A DNA stretch of 64,000 nt. Origin: Halopseudomonas maritima. Lineage in GTDB: Bacteria; Pseudomonadota; Gammaproteobacteria; Pseudomonadales; Pseudomonadaceae. The DNA lies in contig NZ_CP079801.1 of assembly GCF_021545785.1 (NCBI RefSeq), positions 1,116,001-1,180,000 of the forward strand. Reading direction: 5' to 3'. Position 1 is the stretch's first letter. Every line of letters begins with the position of its first letter. Shown here piece after piece: positions 52,016 to 59,605 of the stretch. The notes beneath the pieces are model-generated. The model was given only the letters and a program-made list of their open reading frames with translations, did no database searches and was not told the origin of the DNA. The position numbers were made by a program, and so were the translations under genes.

Positions 52016-52097
52016 TGGGGCGCGTATTTATCTGTTGACTCCGTTGGTCAGTTCAAGCGTTTGGCTGGCAACATGCGGTCACAAGTGCTTGCACCAT

Positions 52098-52121
52098 GAA
52101 ATGAGAACCCCTATCATTTGC
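52098..52121 (+). promoter_or_regulatory. Fur box of the exbB-exbD-tonB operon
   Basis: GAAATGAGAA-CCCC-TATCATTTGC closely follows the pseudomonad Fur consensus and lies 28 bp before the exbB start, as expected for an iron-repressed energy-coupling operon. Confidence 0.75.
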
Positions 52122-52149
52122 GCCTTAATTTTCCCTCTTGGAGGCCATT

Positions 52150-53046
52150 GTGACCACCGAAGCCGCCGCTCCAGACGCTACCGAAACCACCTCTGCCACC
52201 GCTCAAACTTCCACGGCAGACGTTTCCCAGACTCCAACCGATGCGGCGCCTCAAGTCACTCCAGGCGCCGAGGGCGGCCTACCTGAGGGCGCAGCGACCG
52301 ATCTGGCCAACGCCGTCGATCCGCTGACCGGCGCCCCCCTGGACCCTAGTATCGCTGGGGCAGTTGACAATGCCGAGACAGCCCGCTCGATGGCTGAGAC
52401 CCTGCAAGACTGGCTGATTGTGGGTGGTCCGGTGGTCTGGATTCTGCTGGGCATGTCGGTGGTGGCCCTGACCATCCTGCTGATCAAGCTGTGGCAATTC
52501 TATGTGCCGGCACCGGAAGGCAGCCGCGCCGTGCGTCGCAGCCTGGCGCTCTGGCATCAGGGTCAAACCGATGACGCCATTGCCCAGCTCAATACCCGCC
52601 AAACCGTTCCGTCCGTGCTGCTGCTGGCCATGCGCGGCAAGCGTAGCGGTACCGACCTGACGCTGCTGCGCGAAGAGCTAGAGCGCGTTGCTACCCTCCG
52701 TCTCAATCATCTGAAAATGCTGCTGCGCCCACTGGAAGTGATCGCCAACCTGGCACCGCTACTGGGTCTGCTGGGTACCGTACTGGGCATGATCGTGGCT
52801 TTCCAGAACATGGAAGCGGCTGGCAGCCGCGTTGATCCGTCAGTGCTGTCGGGCGGTATCTGGCAAGCCCTGCTGACCACCGCCGTGGGTCTGGCCGTGG
52901 CCATCCCGACCGTTGCCGTACACAGCTGGCTGGAGCGCCGTGTTGAACGCGTTGCGGCCAGTATCAACGACGCGGTCACCCAGGTCTTTACCCACCAACC
53001 CAAGTCGCAGGCCAACGCGAGCGGGAAGGTGGTCAATGCAGCTTGA
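52150..53046 (+). CDS. exbB: ExbB/TolQ-family proton channel
   Basis: A 298-residue MotA/TolQ/ExbB-type protein that powers TonB. A long Thr/Ala/Pro-rich N-terminal region (1-80) precedes three membrane helices: VVWILLGMSVVALTILLIKL, LAPLLGLLGTVLGMIVAF and LLTTAVGLAVAIPTVAVHS. The start is taken as GTG 52150 because GGAGG lies 6 bases upstream. Overlaps exbD by 11 bp. Confidence 0.9.
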   Translation: MTTEAAAPDATETTSATAQTSTADVSQTPTDAAPQVTPGAEGGLPEGAATDLANAVDPLTGAPLDPSIAGAVDNAETARSMAETLQDWLIVGGPVVWILLGMSVVALTILLIKLWQFYVPAPEGSRAVRRSLALWHQGQTDDAIAQLNTRQTVPSVLLLAMRGKRSGTDLTLLREELERVATLRLNHLKMLLRPLEVIANLAPLLGLLGTVLGMIVAFQNMEAAGSRVDPSVLSGGIWQALLTTAVGLAVAIPTVAVHSWLERRVERVAASINDAVTQVFTHQPKSQANASGKVVNAA

Positions 53047-53431
53047 GGCCTTCCCGGGCAAGAAGCGGCGCGGCATCAGCCTGACACCTCTGATTGATGT
53101 GGTGTTCATTCTGCTGCTGTTCTTCATGCTTTCGTCCAATTTCACGCACTGGCGGCAGATCTCGCTGTCCTCAGCCAACCAGACCGAGAACAAGCCCGAT
53201 GAGATTGAAGTCGTGCGGGTGGAGTCTGACGCCGGGCGGGTAACCCACGACGGCAAGACCTACCAGCTGAAAGACCTCGATGGCCTGCGCACGCTGGTCG
53301 CCGCCGCCCCTGATGCGGTGTACGCGGTTGAGGCGGCGCCCGAGGTCAAGACCCAGACGCTGGTGCGCCTGCTGGATCAACTGCACCGCGCAGGCGCCCA
53401 GAAGGTATCCATGACCGGAGTGTTGCCGTGA
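53036..53431 (+). CDS. exbD: ExbD-family protein (first copy)
   Basis: A 131-residue ExbD/TolR protein. Cytoplasmic N-terminus KKRRGISLTPLIDVVFILLL, with the proton-carrying Asp of the single helix in LIDVV (residue 21), and a periplasmic domain ending VSMTGVLP. ATG 53036 lies within the end of exbB. Works with ExbB and TonB. Confidence 0.92.
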   Translation: MQLEAFPGKKRRGISLTPLIDVVFILLLFFMLSSNFTHWRQISLSSANQTENKPDEIEVVRVESDAGRVTHDGKTYQLKDLDGLRTLVAAAPDAVYAVEAAPEVKTQTLVRLLDQLHRAGAQKVSMTGVLP

Positions 53432-53856
53432 AACTGGTTGCCGAAAATACCCATCGCAAGGACAACGGTGATGATCAGTTGATTCCGCTGATCAACATCG
53501 TGTTCCTGATGCTGATCTTCTTTATGGTGGCCGGCCAGATCAGCAAGTCTGACGCCACCTTTATCTCCCCGCCCGAGTCTATCAGCGAGGCTTACGTCGA
53601 TGACGAGGCGCTGCAGATCTTGCTCGACGCCGAGAAACAACTGTGGCTGAACGGCGAGCAGATTGCGTTGGATGATCTGGACGCCCCACTCATTGCCGCC
53701 TTCGAGCAGGTCGAGAACCCGGACAACTTCAGCCTGGCGATCAAGGCTGACGGCGACGTGCCGGTTGAAGCGCTGCAAGCTCTGATGCAGCGTATCAAGG
53801 CCGCTGGCTTCCGCCGCATCACCCTGCTGACTCAGCCTGGTGAGGAGCAACAATGA
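53428..53856 (+). CDS. exbD: ExbD-family protein (second copy)
   Basis: A 142-residue ExbD/TolR protein whose membrane helix LIPLINIVFLMLIFFMVAGQ has Asn (LIN) where the first ExbD has the essential Asp (LID). It may therefore not carry protons itself and may form a heteromeric complex with the first copy. Overlaps both neighbours by 4 bp. Confidence 0.9.
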   Translation: MKLVAENTHRKDNGDDQLIPLINIVFLMLIFFMVAGQISKSDATFISPPESISEAYVDDEALQILLDAEKQLWLNGEQIALDDLDAPLIAAFEQVENPDNFSLAIKADGDVPVEALQALMQRIKAAGFRRITLLTQPGEEQQ

Positions 53857-54602
53857 TTCGTCCGCAACACTGGGTCATTGCGCTGACCATTGCCTTGGCG
53901 CTGCACCTGGGCGTGTTTGCCTACATCACCTTCAATCCGCCGGCAGCCACTGCTGCCGCCGAAGGCGTACTGGGTGTCGAGATCGACCTGGGCATGCTGG
54001 GCGATCTGGGCGAGGCCGAGGAGACCGAGCAACCGGAAGAGGTCGCGCCGCCCAAGCCGACGCCGCCACCGCCGCCACCTCCTCCGCCACCGCCGGAGCC
54101 GCCGCGCCAGCAGGCACAGGCGCAGGTGCGTGAGAAACCCAAACCCAAGCCCGAGCCGCCGCGCGAAGAAGAAGTGCAGCCCGAGCCGGCACCCGAGCAA
54201 CCGACCACCAACGACCAGGCCGAGCCGGGCCAGTCGGACAATCGTGCTCAGCTCAGCCGCTCCAGCGGTGTTGGCAACGCGCCGACCACCGGCGGTGCCA
54301 GTGGAGCATCCACCGACTACAAGTCGAAGATTGCGGCCCAACTGGCGCGCCACAAGCGCTACCCGCAGGCCTCGCGCCGCCGCCGGGAAGAAGGCATCGC
54401 CACCCTGAGCTTTGTGATCCACCGCGACGGCAGCGTCACCGGTGCCGAGATCAAGAGCAGCTCCGGCTATGCCCGTCTGGACCGCGCGGTCATCCAGATG
54501 CTGGAGAAGGCTTCGCCCTTCCCGCCCTTCCCGGATGACATGCCCGAGCAGCAACTGGCGCTGACCATCCCGGTCAACTTTGAGGTGGTCAACGGTCGCT
54601 GA
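53853..54602 (+). CDS. tonB: TonB energy transducer
   Basis: A 249-residue TonB. N-terminal anchor HWVIALTIALALHLGVFAY (with a membrane His), then a proline-rich spacer (about 65-125, runs of PPPPPP and KPKPKPEPP), and a C-terminal domain from about 155 with SKIAAQLARHKRYPQASRRR, EGIATLSFVIHRDGSVTGAE and PFPDDMPEQQLALTIPVNFE. Couples proton motive force to receptors such as the one at 28813-30777. Confidence 0.93.
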   Translation: MIRPQHWVIALTIALALHLGVFAYITFNPPAATAAAEGVLGVEIDLGMLGDLGEAEETEQPEEVAPPKPTPPPPPPPPPPPEPPRQQAQAQVREKPKPKPEPPREEEVQPEPAPEQPTTNDQAEPGQSDNRAQLSRSSGVGNAPTTGGASGASTDYKSKIAAQLARHKRYPQASRRRREEGIATLSFVIHRDGSVTGAEIKSSSGYARLDRAVIQMLEKASPFPPFPDDMPEQQLALTIPVNFEVVNGR

Positions 54603-54614
54603 CCGCAGCGCTGC

Positions 54615-54648
54615 AACAACAAAGGGTCCACATGGGCCCTTTGTTGTT
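54615..54648. terminator. bidirectional terminator between tonB and nrtD
   Basis: AACAACAAAGGG / CCCTTTGTTGTT, a 12-bp perfect stem 12 bp after tonB and 15 bp after the converging ABC-ATPase gene. T-rich on both strands. Confidence 0.85.
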
Positions 54649-54662
54649 TCCGGGCGCAGCCG

Positions 54663-55526
54663 TTACTCCGCTGGCCGCCGCTGGCGTTCGTAGAGGAAGC
54701 TCAACACCTGTGAGCGGAAGTGGTTGTAACGCTCGTCGCTGGCCAGTGCCAACCGGTCACGCGGACGCGCCAGGTCTACGTCCAGCACCTCGCCGACGGT
54801 CGCCGCCGGGCCGTTGGTCATCATCACGATCTTGTCCGACAGCAGCACCGCCTCATCCACGTCGTGGGTCACCATGATCACGGTATTGTTCAGGTCCGCC
54901 TGAATCTCCATCACCGAATCCTGCAGGTGGGCGCGGGTCAGGGCATCCAGTGCCCCAAAGGGCTCGTCCATGAGCAGCACCGAGGGCTCCATTGCCAACG
55001 CCCTTGCTATCCCTACCCGTTGCTTCATCCCACCGGAAATCTCGGCGGGATATTTGTGGATCGCATGATCCATGTGCACCAGTTTCAGGTTGTGCTCGAT
55101 CCAATCGCGCATTTCCCGTTTGCTCTTACGGCCCTTGAACACCGTTTTCACTGCCAGCTCAACATTCTGATAACAGGTCAGCCAGGGCAGCAGCGCATGG
55201 TTCTGAAACACCACTGCGCGCTCGGGGCCGGGCTCGTTGACTTCTCTGCCACTGAGAATGGCACCGCCCTCGGTGGCCTGATAGAGGCCGGCGACGATAT
55301 TCAGCACCGTCGACTTGCCGCAACCGGAGTGCCCAATGATGGACACAAACTCGCCCTTGGCAATCTTCAAATTGACGTTGTTAAGGGCACGGAACGGGCC
55401 CTTGCGCGTCGGAAAATCGATAGACACGCCCGATAGGTCGAGAAAGGCACGCGGACGGCTGGGGGCTTCGCTACCCGCCTCAACAGGCACTTCGGGCTGG
55501 TCTTTGCGCATGGCGATAACAGACAT
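54663..55526 (-). CDS. nrtD: nitrate ABC transporter, ATPase
   Basis: A 287-residue ATPase of the NrtD/CmpD/TauB group. Walker A IGHSGCGKSTVLNIVAG, Q-loop VVFQNHALLPWLTCYQN, signature ISGGMKQRVGIARAL, Walker B VLLMDEPFGALDAL, switch IMVTHDVDEAVLL. Last gene of the porin-nrtA-nrtB-nrtD operon. Nitrate is favoured over taurine because of the NrtA-type binding protein and the ANTAR leader. Confidence 0.92.
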   Translation of the reverse strand: MSVIAMRKDQPEVPVEAGSEAPSRPRAFLDLSGVSIDFPTRKGPFRALNNVNLKIAKGEFVSIIGHSGCGKSTVLNIVAGLYQATEGGAILSGREVNEPGPERAVVFQNHALLPWLTCYQNVELAVKTVFKGRKSKREMRDWIEHNLKLVHMDHAIHKYPAEISGGMKQRVGIARALAMEPSVLLMDEPFGALDALTRAHLQDSVMEIQADLNNTVIMVTHDVDEAVLLSDKIVMMTNGPAATVGEVLDVDLARPRDRLALASDERYNHFRSQVLSFLYERQRRPAE

Positions 55527-55541
55527 GGGGTTCTCTCCTGT

Positions 55542-56561
55542 TCAGTGGCCGGCGGGCTTTTGGTGGGACAGCAAGCTCTGCAGCGTGACCATCAGCCAGT
55601 CGAGCAGAAAGCCGATGATGCCGATGGTGATAACCGCGACCATGATGCGACCGAGCGAATCGGAACTGCCGTTCTGAAACTCGTCCCAGACAAACTTGCC
55701 GAGCCCCGGGTTCTGCGCCAGCATCTCGGCGGCGATCAACACCATCCAGCCGACACCGAGCGACAGCCGCAGGCCGGTGAAAATCATCGGCAAGGCGGCC
55801 GGAATGGCAATCTTGAAAACCTGGGTGCGCCAATTCAGACGAATCACCCGACCAACGTTGATCCAATCCTTATCGATAGAGGCCACCGCCACCGCGGTGT
55901 TGATCAGCGTGGGCCAGAGCGAGCACAGGGTCACGGTGACCGCCGAGGTGATAAAGGATTTCTGAAACAGCGGGTCATCGGAGATGTACACCGCACTGAC
56001 CACCATGGTGACAATCGGCAACCAGGCCAGCGGCGACACCGGTTTGAATATCTGCACCAGCGGGCTGATGGCGCCGTACAGTTTTGGGCTCAGGCCACAG
56101 GCCACGCCGACCGGAATGGCAATCAGGCTGGCCAGCAGAAAGCCGGTGAACACCGTCAGCAAGCTGGTGGCAATTTGATCGATAAAGGTGGGTTTGCCGG
56201 TGTAATCACGAATGCGCACCTCGGCGTTCGGGTCGCGCTCCAGCTTGGCAGCGTTGCGCTCTTCCTGGCGCTGATAGAAGGCCTCGGCCTTCTCGCGCTG
56301 CACCTGATGCTCTTCATACAGGTTACCCGCCTGCTGCCAGACCGCCGCCGGGCCTGGCAGCTCGCCCAGGCTGGTATTGACCTGGGATGCGCCAATCGAC
56401 CAGACCAGCAGAAATACCAATACGGCGATCAGCGGCAGGCCGACCTTGGTAAAGAGTTCGTTGGCCTGCTCGCGGGCATCCTCGCCACGGCACAGCCGCA
56501 CCACGGGCACGGCCCAGTTCAGGCCAGCGGTTTCCAGATAGTTGATCAGCTTGTTGCTCAT
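55542..56561 (-). CDS. nrtB: nitrate ABC transporter, permease
   Basis: A 339-residue permease. After an N-terminal helix (LIAVLVFLLVWSIGASQ) comes a hydrophilic, Glu/Arg-rich periplasmic segment (about 75-120), then the BPD-type domain with LASLIAIPVGVACGLSP and the EAA-like loop AIPAALPMIFTGLRLSLGVG. Family NrtB/CmpB. GGAGG-containing leader before the ATG. Confidence 0.92.
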   Translation of the reverse strand: MSNKLINYLETAGLNWAVPVVRLCRGEDAREQANELFTKVGLPLIAVLVFLLVWSIGASQVNTSLGELPGPAAVWQQAGNLYEEHQVQREKAEAFYQRQEERNAAKLERDPNAEVRIRDYTGKPTFIDQIATSLLTVFTGFLLASLIAIPVGVACGLSPKLYGAISPLVQIFKPVSPLAWLPIVTMVVSAVYISDDPLFQKSFITSAVTVTLCSLWPTLINTAVAVASIDKDWINVGRVIRLNWRTQVFKIAIPAALPMIFTGLRLSLGVGWMVLIAAEMLAQNPGLGKFVWDEFQNGSSDSLGRIMVAVITIGIIGFLLDWLMVTLQSLLSHQKPAGH

Positions 56562-56625
56562 AGCCTCTTACCTCCGCCATCACGGGATGGATGTCCCGAC
56601 CGCCAGCGCCGGGACGCAGTTGGGG

Positions 56626-58008
56626 TTACAGTTGGGTGTCGCCCTTCAGGCCAATCTCGAACTGCTGCAGATAGGCGTTGGGCTGGCTACCGTCGTAACT
56701 CACGCCATCGATGAACTCGCTGGTCACCGGCTTGAAACCGGTCTCGCTGGCAAAGTCGGGGAAGGCCTCCGCCGGCAGCGTGCCTTCGTCAATCAGCTCC
56801 TGCGCGGCCTGGGCGTAGATGTCCGGGCGGTAGACTTTTTTGGCGACATCCATGTACCAGCTGTCCGGCTGCGCCTGACCAATCTGCCCCCAGCGGCGCA
56901 TCTGCGTCAGATACCAGATGGCGTCGGAGTAGTAGGGATAGGTCGCGTTGTAGCGGAAGAACACATTGAAGTCGGGCACTTGGCGCACGTCACCCTTCTC
57001 GTACTCAAAGGTGCCGGTCATCGAGTTGGCAATCACCTCGGCGTCGGCGCCCACATAGGCCGGTTGCGACAGAATCTCCACCGCTTCGCCACGGTTGGCG
57101 TTGTTGTCGGCATCCAGCCAGGCCGCAGCGCGGATCAGCGCCTTGACCACCGCGATGTGGGTGTTGGGGTTTTCATCCGCCCACGCCTGGCTGACACCAA
57201 ACACCTTCTCCGGGTTGTTCTTCCAGATTTCATAGTCGGTGATCACCGGCACGCCAATACCCTTGAACACCGCCTGCTGGTTCCAGGGCTCACCCACGCA
57301 GTAGCCGTAGATGGTGCCGGCTTCCAGGGTCGCGGGCATCTGCGGCGGCGGCGTGACCGACAGCAACGCCTGGGCGTCGATCTGCCCCGAGGTATCGCCC
57401 TTGTGCGGCGCGTAGTAGCCGGGGTGGATACCGCCGGCCGCCAGCCAGTAGCGCAGCTCGTAGTTGTGGGTGGATACCGGAAATACCATGCCCATATTGA
57501 ACGGCTTGCCGTCCGCGCGGTACTGCTCGATCACCGGTTTGAGTGCCGCGGCGCTGATCGGGTGCTGGGGTTTGCCGTCGGCATCCAGCGGGATGTGTTT
57601 TTTCATCTGCGCCCAAACATCGTTGGAAACGGTGATGCCGTTGCCGTTCAGGTCCATGGAGAAGGCGGTAATGATGTCCGCCTGGGTGCCGAAGCCAATG
57701 GTCGCGCCCAGCGGCTGGCCGGCCAGCATGTGCGCGCCATCCAGCTCGCCGTCGATGACCCGATCCAGCAACACCTTCCAGTTGGCCTGCGCTTCGAGGC
57801 TGACATACAGCCCCTCGTCCTCGAAAAAGCCCTTTTCGTAGGCGATAGCCAGCGGGGCCATGTCGGTTAGCTTGATAAAGCCGAATTTCAGGTCTTCCTT
57901 CTCCAGATCCTCGACCGCCTGCACCGATAGCGGCAGCAGGCTGCCGACAGCCAGTGACAGGGCCAGGGAAAGACCGGCAGTGCGTGAAAGACGTTTGCGT
58001 AGACTCAT
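56626..58008 (-). CDS. nrtA: nitrate ABC transporter, substrate-binding protein
   Basis: A 460-residue NrtA/CmpA-family protein. The ATG at 58008 has GAGGAA upstream and opens a signal peptide ending VQAVED. Mature: KFGFIKLTDMAPLAIAYEKG, GAHMLAGQPLGATIGFGTQA, NGITVSNDVWAQMKKHIP and FNMGMVFPVSTHNYELRYWL, all typical of nitrate/bicarbonate-binding members. Nitrate fits the regulatory context. Confidence 0.93.
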   Translation of the reverse strand: MSLRKRLSRTAGLSLALSLAVGSLLPLSVQAVEDLEKEDLKFGFIKLTDMAPLAIAYEKGFFEDEGLYVSLEAQANWKVLLDRVIDGELDGAHMLAGQPLGATIGFGTQADIITAFSMDLNGNGITVSNDVWAQMKKHIPLDADGKPQHPISAAALKPVIEQYRADGKPFNMGMVFPVSTHNYELRYWLAAGGIHPGYYAPHKGDTSGQIDAQALLSVTPPPQMPATLEAGTIYGYCVGEPWNQQAVFKGIGVPVITDYEIWKNNPEKVFGVSQAWADENPNTHIAVVKALIRAAAWLDADNNANRGEAVEILSQPAYVGADAEVIANSMTGTFEYEKGDVRQVPDFNVFFRYNATYPYYSDAIWYLTQMRRWGQIGQAQPDSWYMDVAKKVYRPDIYAQAAQELIDEGTLPAEAFPDFASETGFKPVTSEFIDGVSYDGSQPNAYLQQFEIGLKGDTQL

Positions 58009-58040
58009 GGTGCTATTCCTCAACAGTCATCGAAAGGTTT

Positions 58041-59258
58041 TTAGAAGGCGACTTGCGCCATCAGCCAGAGCTTGTCGGTATCGGTTGCAAAGTCGTCGGC
58101 GCGGTAGCTGGCGTACTTGGCCAGCAGCGTCACATCGCCAACGCTGCGAGCGGCCTGCAGATCTATTTCGCTGCCGTACTCAGCACTGCCGCGGTCGGCG
58201 GAAAAGTCGTGATAGCGGGCGCTCAGCTTGAAGCCGGCGAGGCTGCCATCCAGGCGCAGGTAACGGTCTTCCAGACCCTCTGCCGGGGTGGCGAGAAACT
58301 TGTCAGCCCAGCCGTTGAAGGCATGCCCGGTGGCCAGCGGGGTGCTGAAGGCAGAATCGTCGGCGCCCAGCAGCTCGTAGCCACCCGTCAGCTGCCAGCC
58401 ACCCAGCTTGATCCCCAGCTCACCCAGCCAGTAATCGGCGCCGATGTTGCCGCCGTCCGCATAATCACTTTGCCGCGCGTACTCCAGCACGTAGCTCAGG
58501 CCCAGGTCGGCGGCGACCGTCGGCGCGCCGGTCAGGCGCAGGCCCAGGGTTTTGTTGGAGGCCGCCGGCGCGTCCTGCAGGTCGAGGAAGTAGCCGTAGC
58601 CAACCAGACGTGAAGTGGCAAAGCCGTCATAGGCGAGATTGACGAAATGCGCCCGGGTATCCAGATCAGCGTTGGGTGAGTCTTCGCCAAAGATGCGGTT
58701 GACGTTGTACACGTAGGCGTAGTTGAGCGTGGTATCACTCAGGCTGCTGTTGCTCAGGCTGAAGCCGTCGTAGGTCTGCTCGTTCTGACGCCAGCCAACG
58801 TTGCCGATAAAGCGGGCGTTGTCGTAGATGATGCGTTGACGGCCAAACGTCAGACTGGTGTCAGCGAGCCCACCGTAGCTCAGCCAGGCCTGGTTCACTT
58901 CGGTGCCGTCCGGGTCAGCGACCACCGGGTAACGGGTATCGGCACTGGGCAGACCGGTGGCGTTGTTGTAACGCTCACTGCCGATCACGGTGACATCATC
59001 CACCTCGATAAAGGCGCTTACACCCTGCCAGGCCGCGGTACCAAAGTTGATTCGGCTGCGCAGCGTGGAGGCATCAGCGCTGCGCTCAATACCGTCCTGA
59101 TCGACGTATTCGTAGCGATAGCGAAAATCCAGCCCCACCTTGCCCTCACTGACCGCCTCAGACAGCGAGCTAACCTCGGCCTGAGCCGGCGCACTGGCCA
59201 TTGCCAGCATCAGCGCGCCGCCGCCAACGGCCAACCACATCCCTTTTTGCTGCTGCAT
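58041..59258 (-). CDS. outer-membrane porin (alginate-export-like fold), nitrate-operon associated
   Basis: A 405-residue beta-barrel protein. The start ATG 59258 has GGAGGGG upstream; signal peptide ends SAPAQA. Barrel strands such as VGLDFRYRYEYVDQDG, TLRSRINFGTAAWQGVSAFI and TSLTFGRQRIIYDNARFIG, ending KLWLMAQVAF with terminal Phe. Similar to alginate_exp-domain porins. As first gene of the nitrate transporter operon it probably passes nitrate across the outer membrane. Confidence 0.85.
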   Translation of the reverse strand: MQQQKGMWLAVGGGALMLAMASAPAQAEVSSLSEAVSEGKVGLDFRYRYEYVDQDGIERSADASTLRSRINFGTAAWQGVSAFIEVDDVTVIGSERYNNATGLPSADTRYPVVADPDGTEVNQAWLSYGGLADTSLTFGRQRIIYDNARFIGNVGWRQNEQTYDGFSLSNSSLSDTTLNYAYVYNVNRIFGEDSPNADLDTRAHFVNLAYDGFATSRLVGYGYFLDLQDAPAASNKTLGLRLTGAPTVAADLGLSYVLEYARQSDYADGGNIGADYWLGELGIKLGGWQLTGGYELLGADDSAFSTPLATGHAFNGWADKFLATPAEGLEDRYLRLDGSLAGFKLSARYHDFSADRGSAEYGSEIDLQAARSVGDVTLLAKYASYRADDFATDTDKLWLMAQVAF

Positions 59259-59285
59259 GCCCGCCCCTCCCCAAAAAATGCGCAC

Positions 59286-59378
59286 AAAAAAAGGCGCCCA
59301 CTAACATGGCCGCTGCAAGCAGACCTGTTGGTGGACGCCTTTGCCCGAAAAATTGTTATCAGCTGCCCGCCATTGGGC
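59286..59378 (-). promoter_or_regulatory. ANTAR-type antitermination leader of the nitrate operon
   Basis: Minus-strand order: P1 GCCC-AATGGC-GGGC (59365-59378), P2 GGGC-AAAGGC-GTCC (59333-59346), then terminator AAAGGCGTCCACCAACA / TGTTAGTGGGCGCCTTT (59342-59326 with 59306-59290) and a T7 run (59286-59292). Both hexaloops have A at position 1 and G at 4, the mark of ANTAR-protein targets, and P2 overlaps the 5' terminator arm, so the two are mutually exclusive. A NasT/NasR-type protein binding P1-P2 would permit read-through. The regulator gene is not in the window. Confidence 0.85.
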
Positions 59379-59398
59379 GCGCTGACAGCGGAGTAAAC

Positions 59399-59413
59399 GC
59401 AAGGCTTGTGCCA
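59399..59413 (-). promoter_or_regulatory. sigma-54 promoter of the nitrate operon
   Basis: Minus strand TGGCACAAGCCTTGC: GG-N10-GC and an exact match to TGGCAC-N5-TTGC. The predicted start near 59388 places P1, P2 and the terminator all within the transcribed leader. Confidence 0.85.
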
Positions 59414-59605
59414 ATAGCCGCAAACCTTTGTTTTCATTAACAACAAGCCAAAAACCAGGAGTATCTCCTGGGTGAGTCCTGATGGGCGCGGGTGCACTGA
59501 TCAACTTTTGCGCACTGTATGCGGGCAGACTTTTACGCACGCAGTACTTACACTGGGACACACAGGGAAGCGCTTGCCCAAGCGCGGTTACGTCGAGCCA
59601 GGACC

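Noticed and set aside
59500..59526. NtrC enhancer upstream of the nitrate sigma-54 promoter
   Set aside because: GCACTGTATGCGGGC has a mismatched second half and GTGC/GCAC pairs nearby are wrongly oriented; not convincing.
59572..59600. GGAAGCGCTTGCCC upstream of the EAL gene as a further MITE terminus
   Set aside because: Only the first nine bases match the end consensus; the rest diverges and no YYAG-like target is seen (ACAG).
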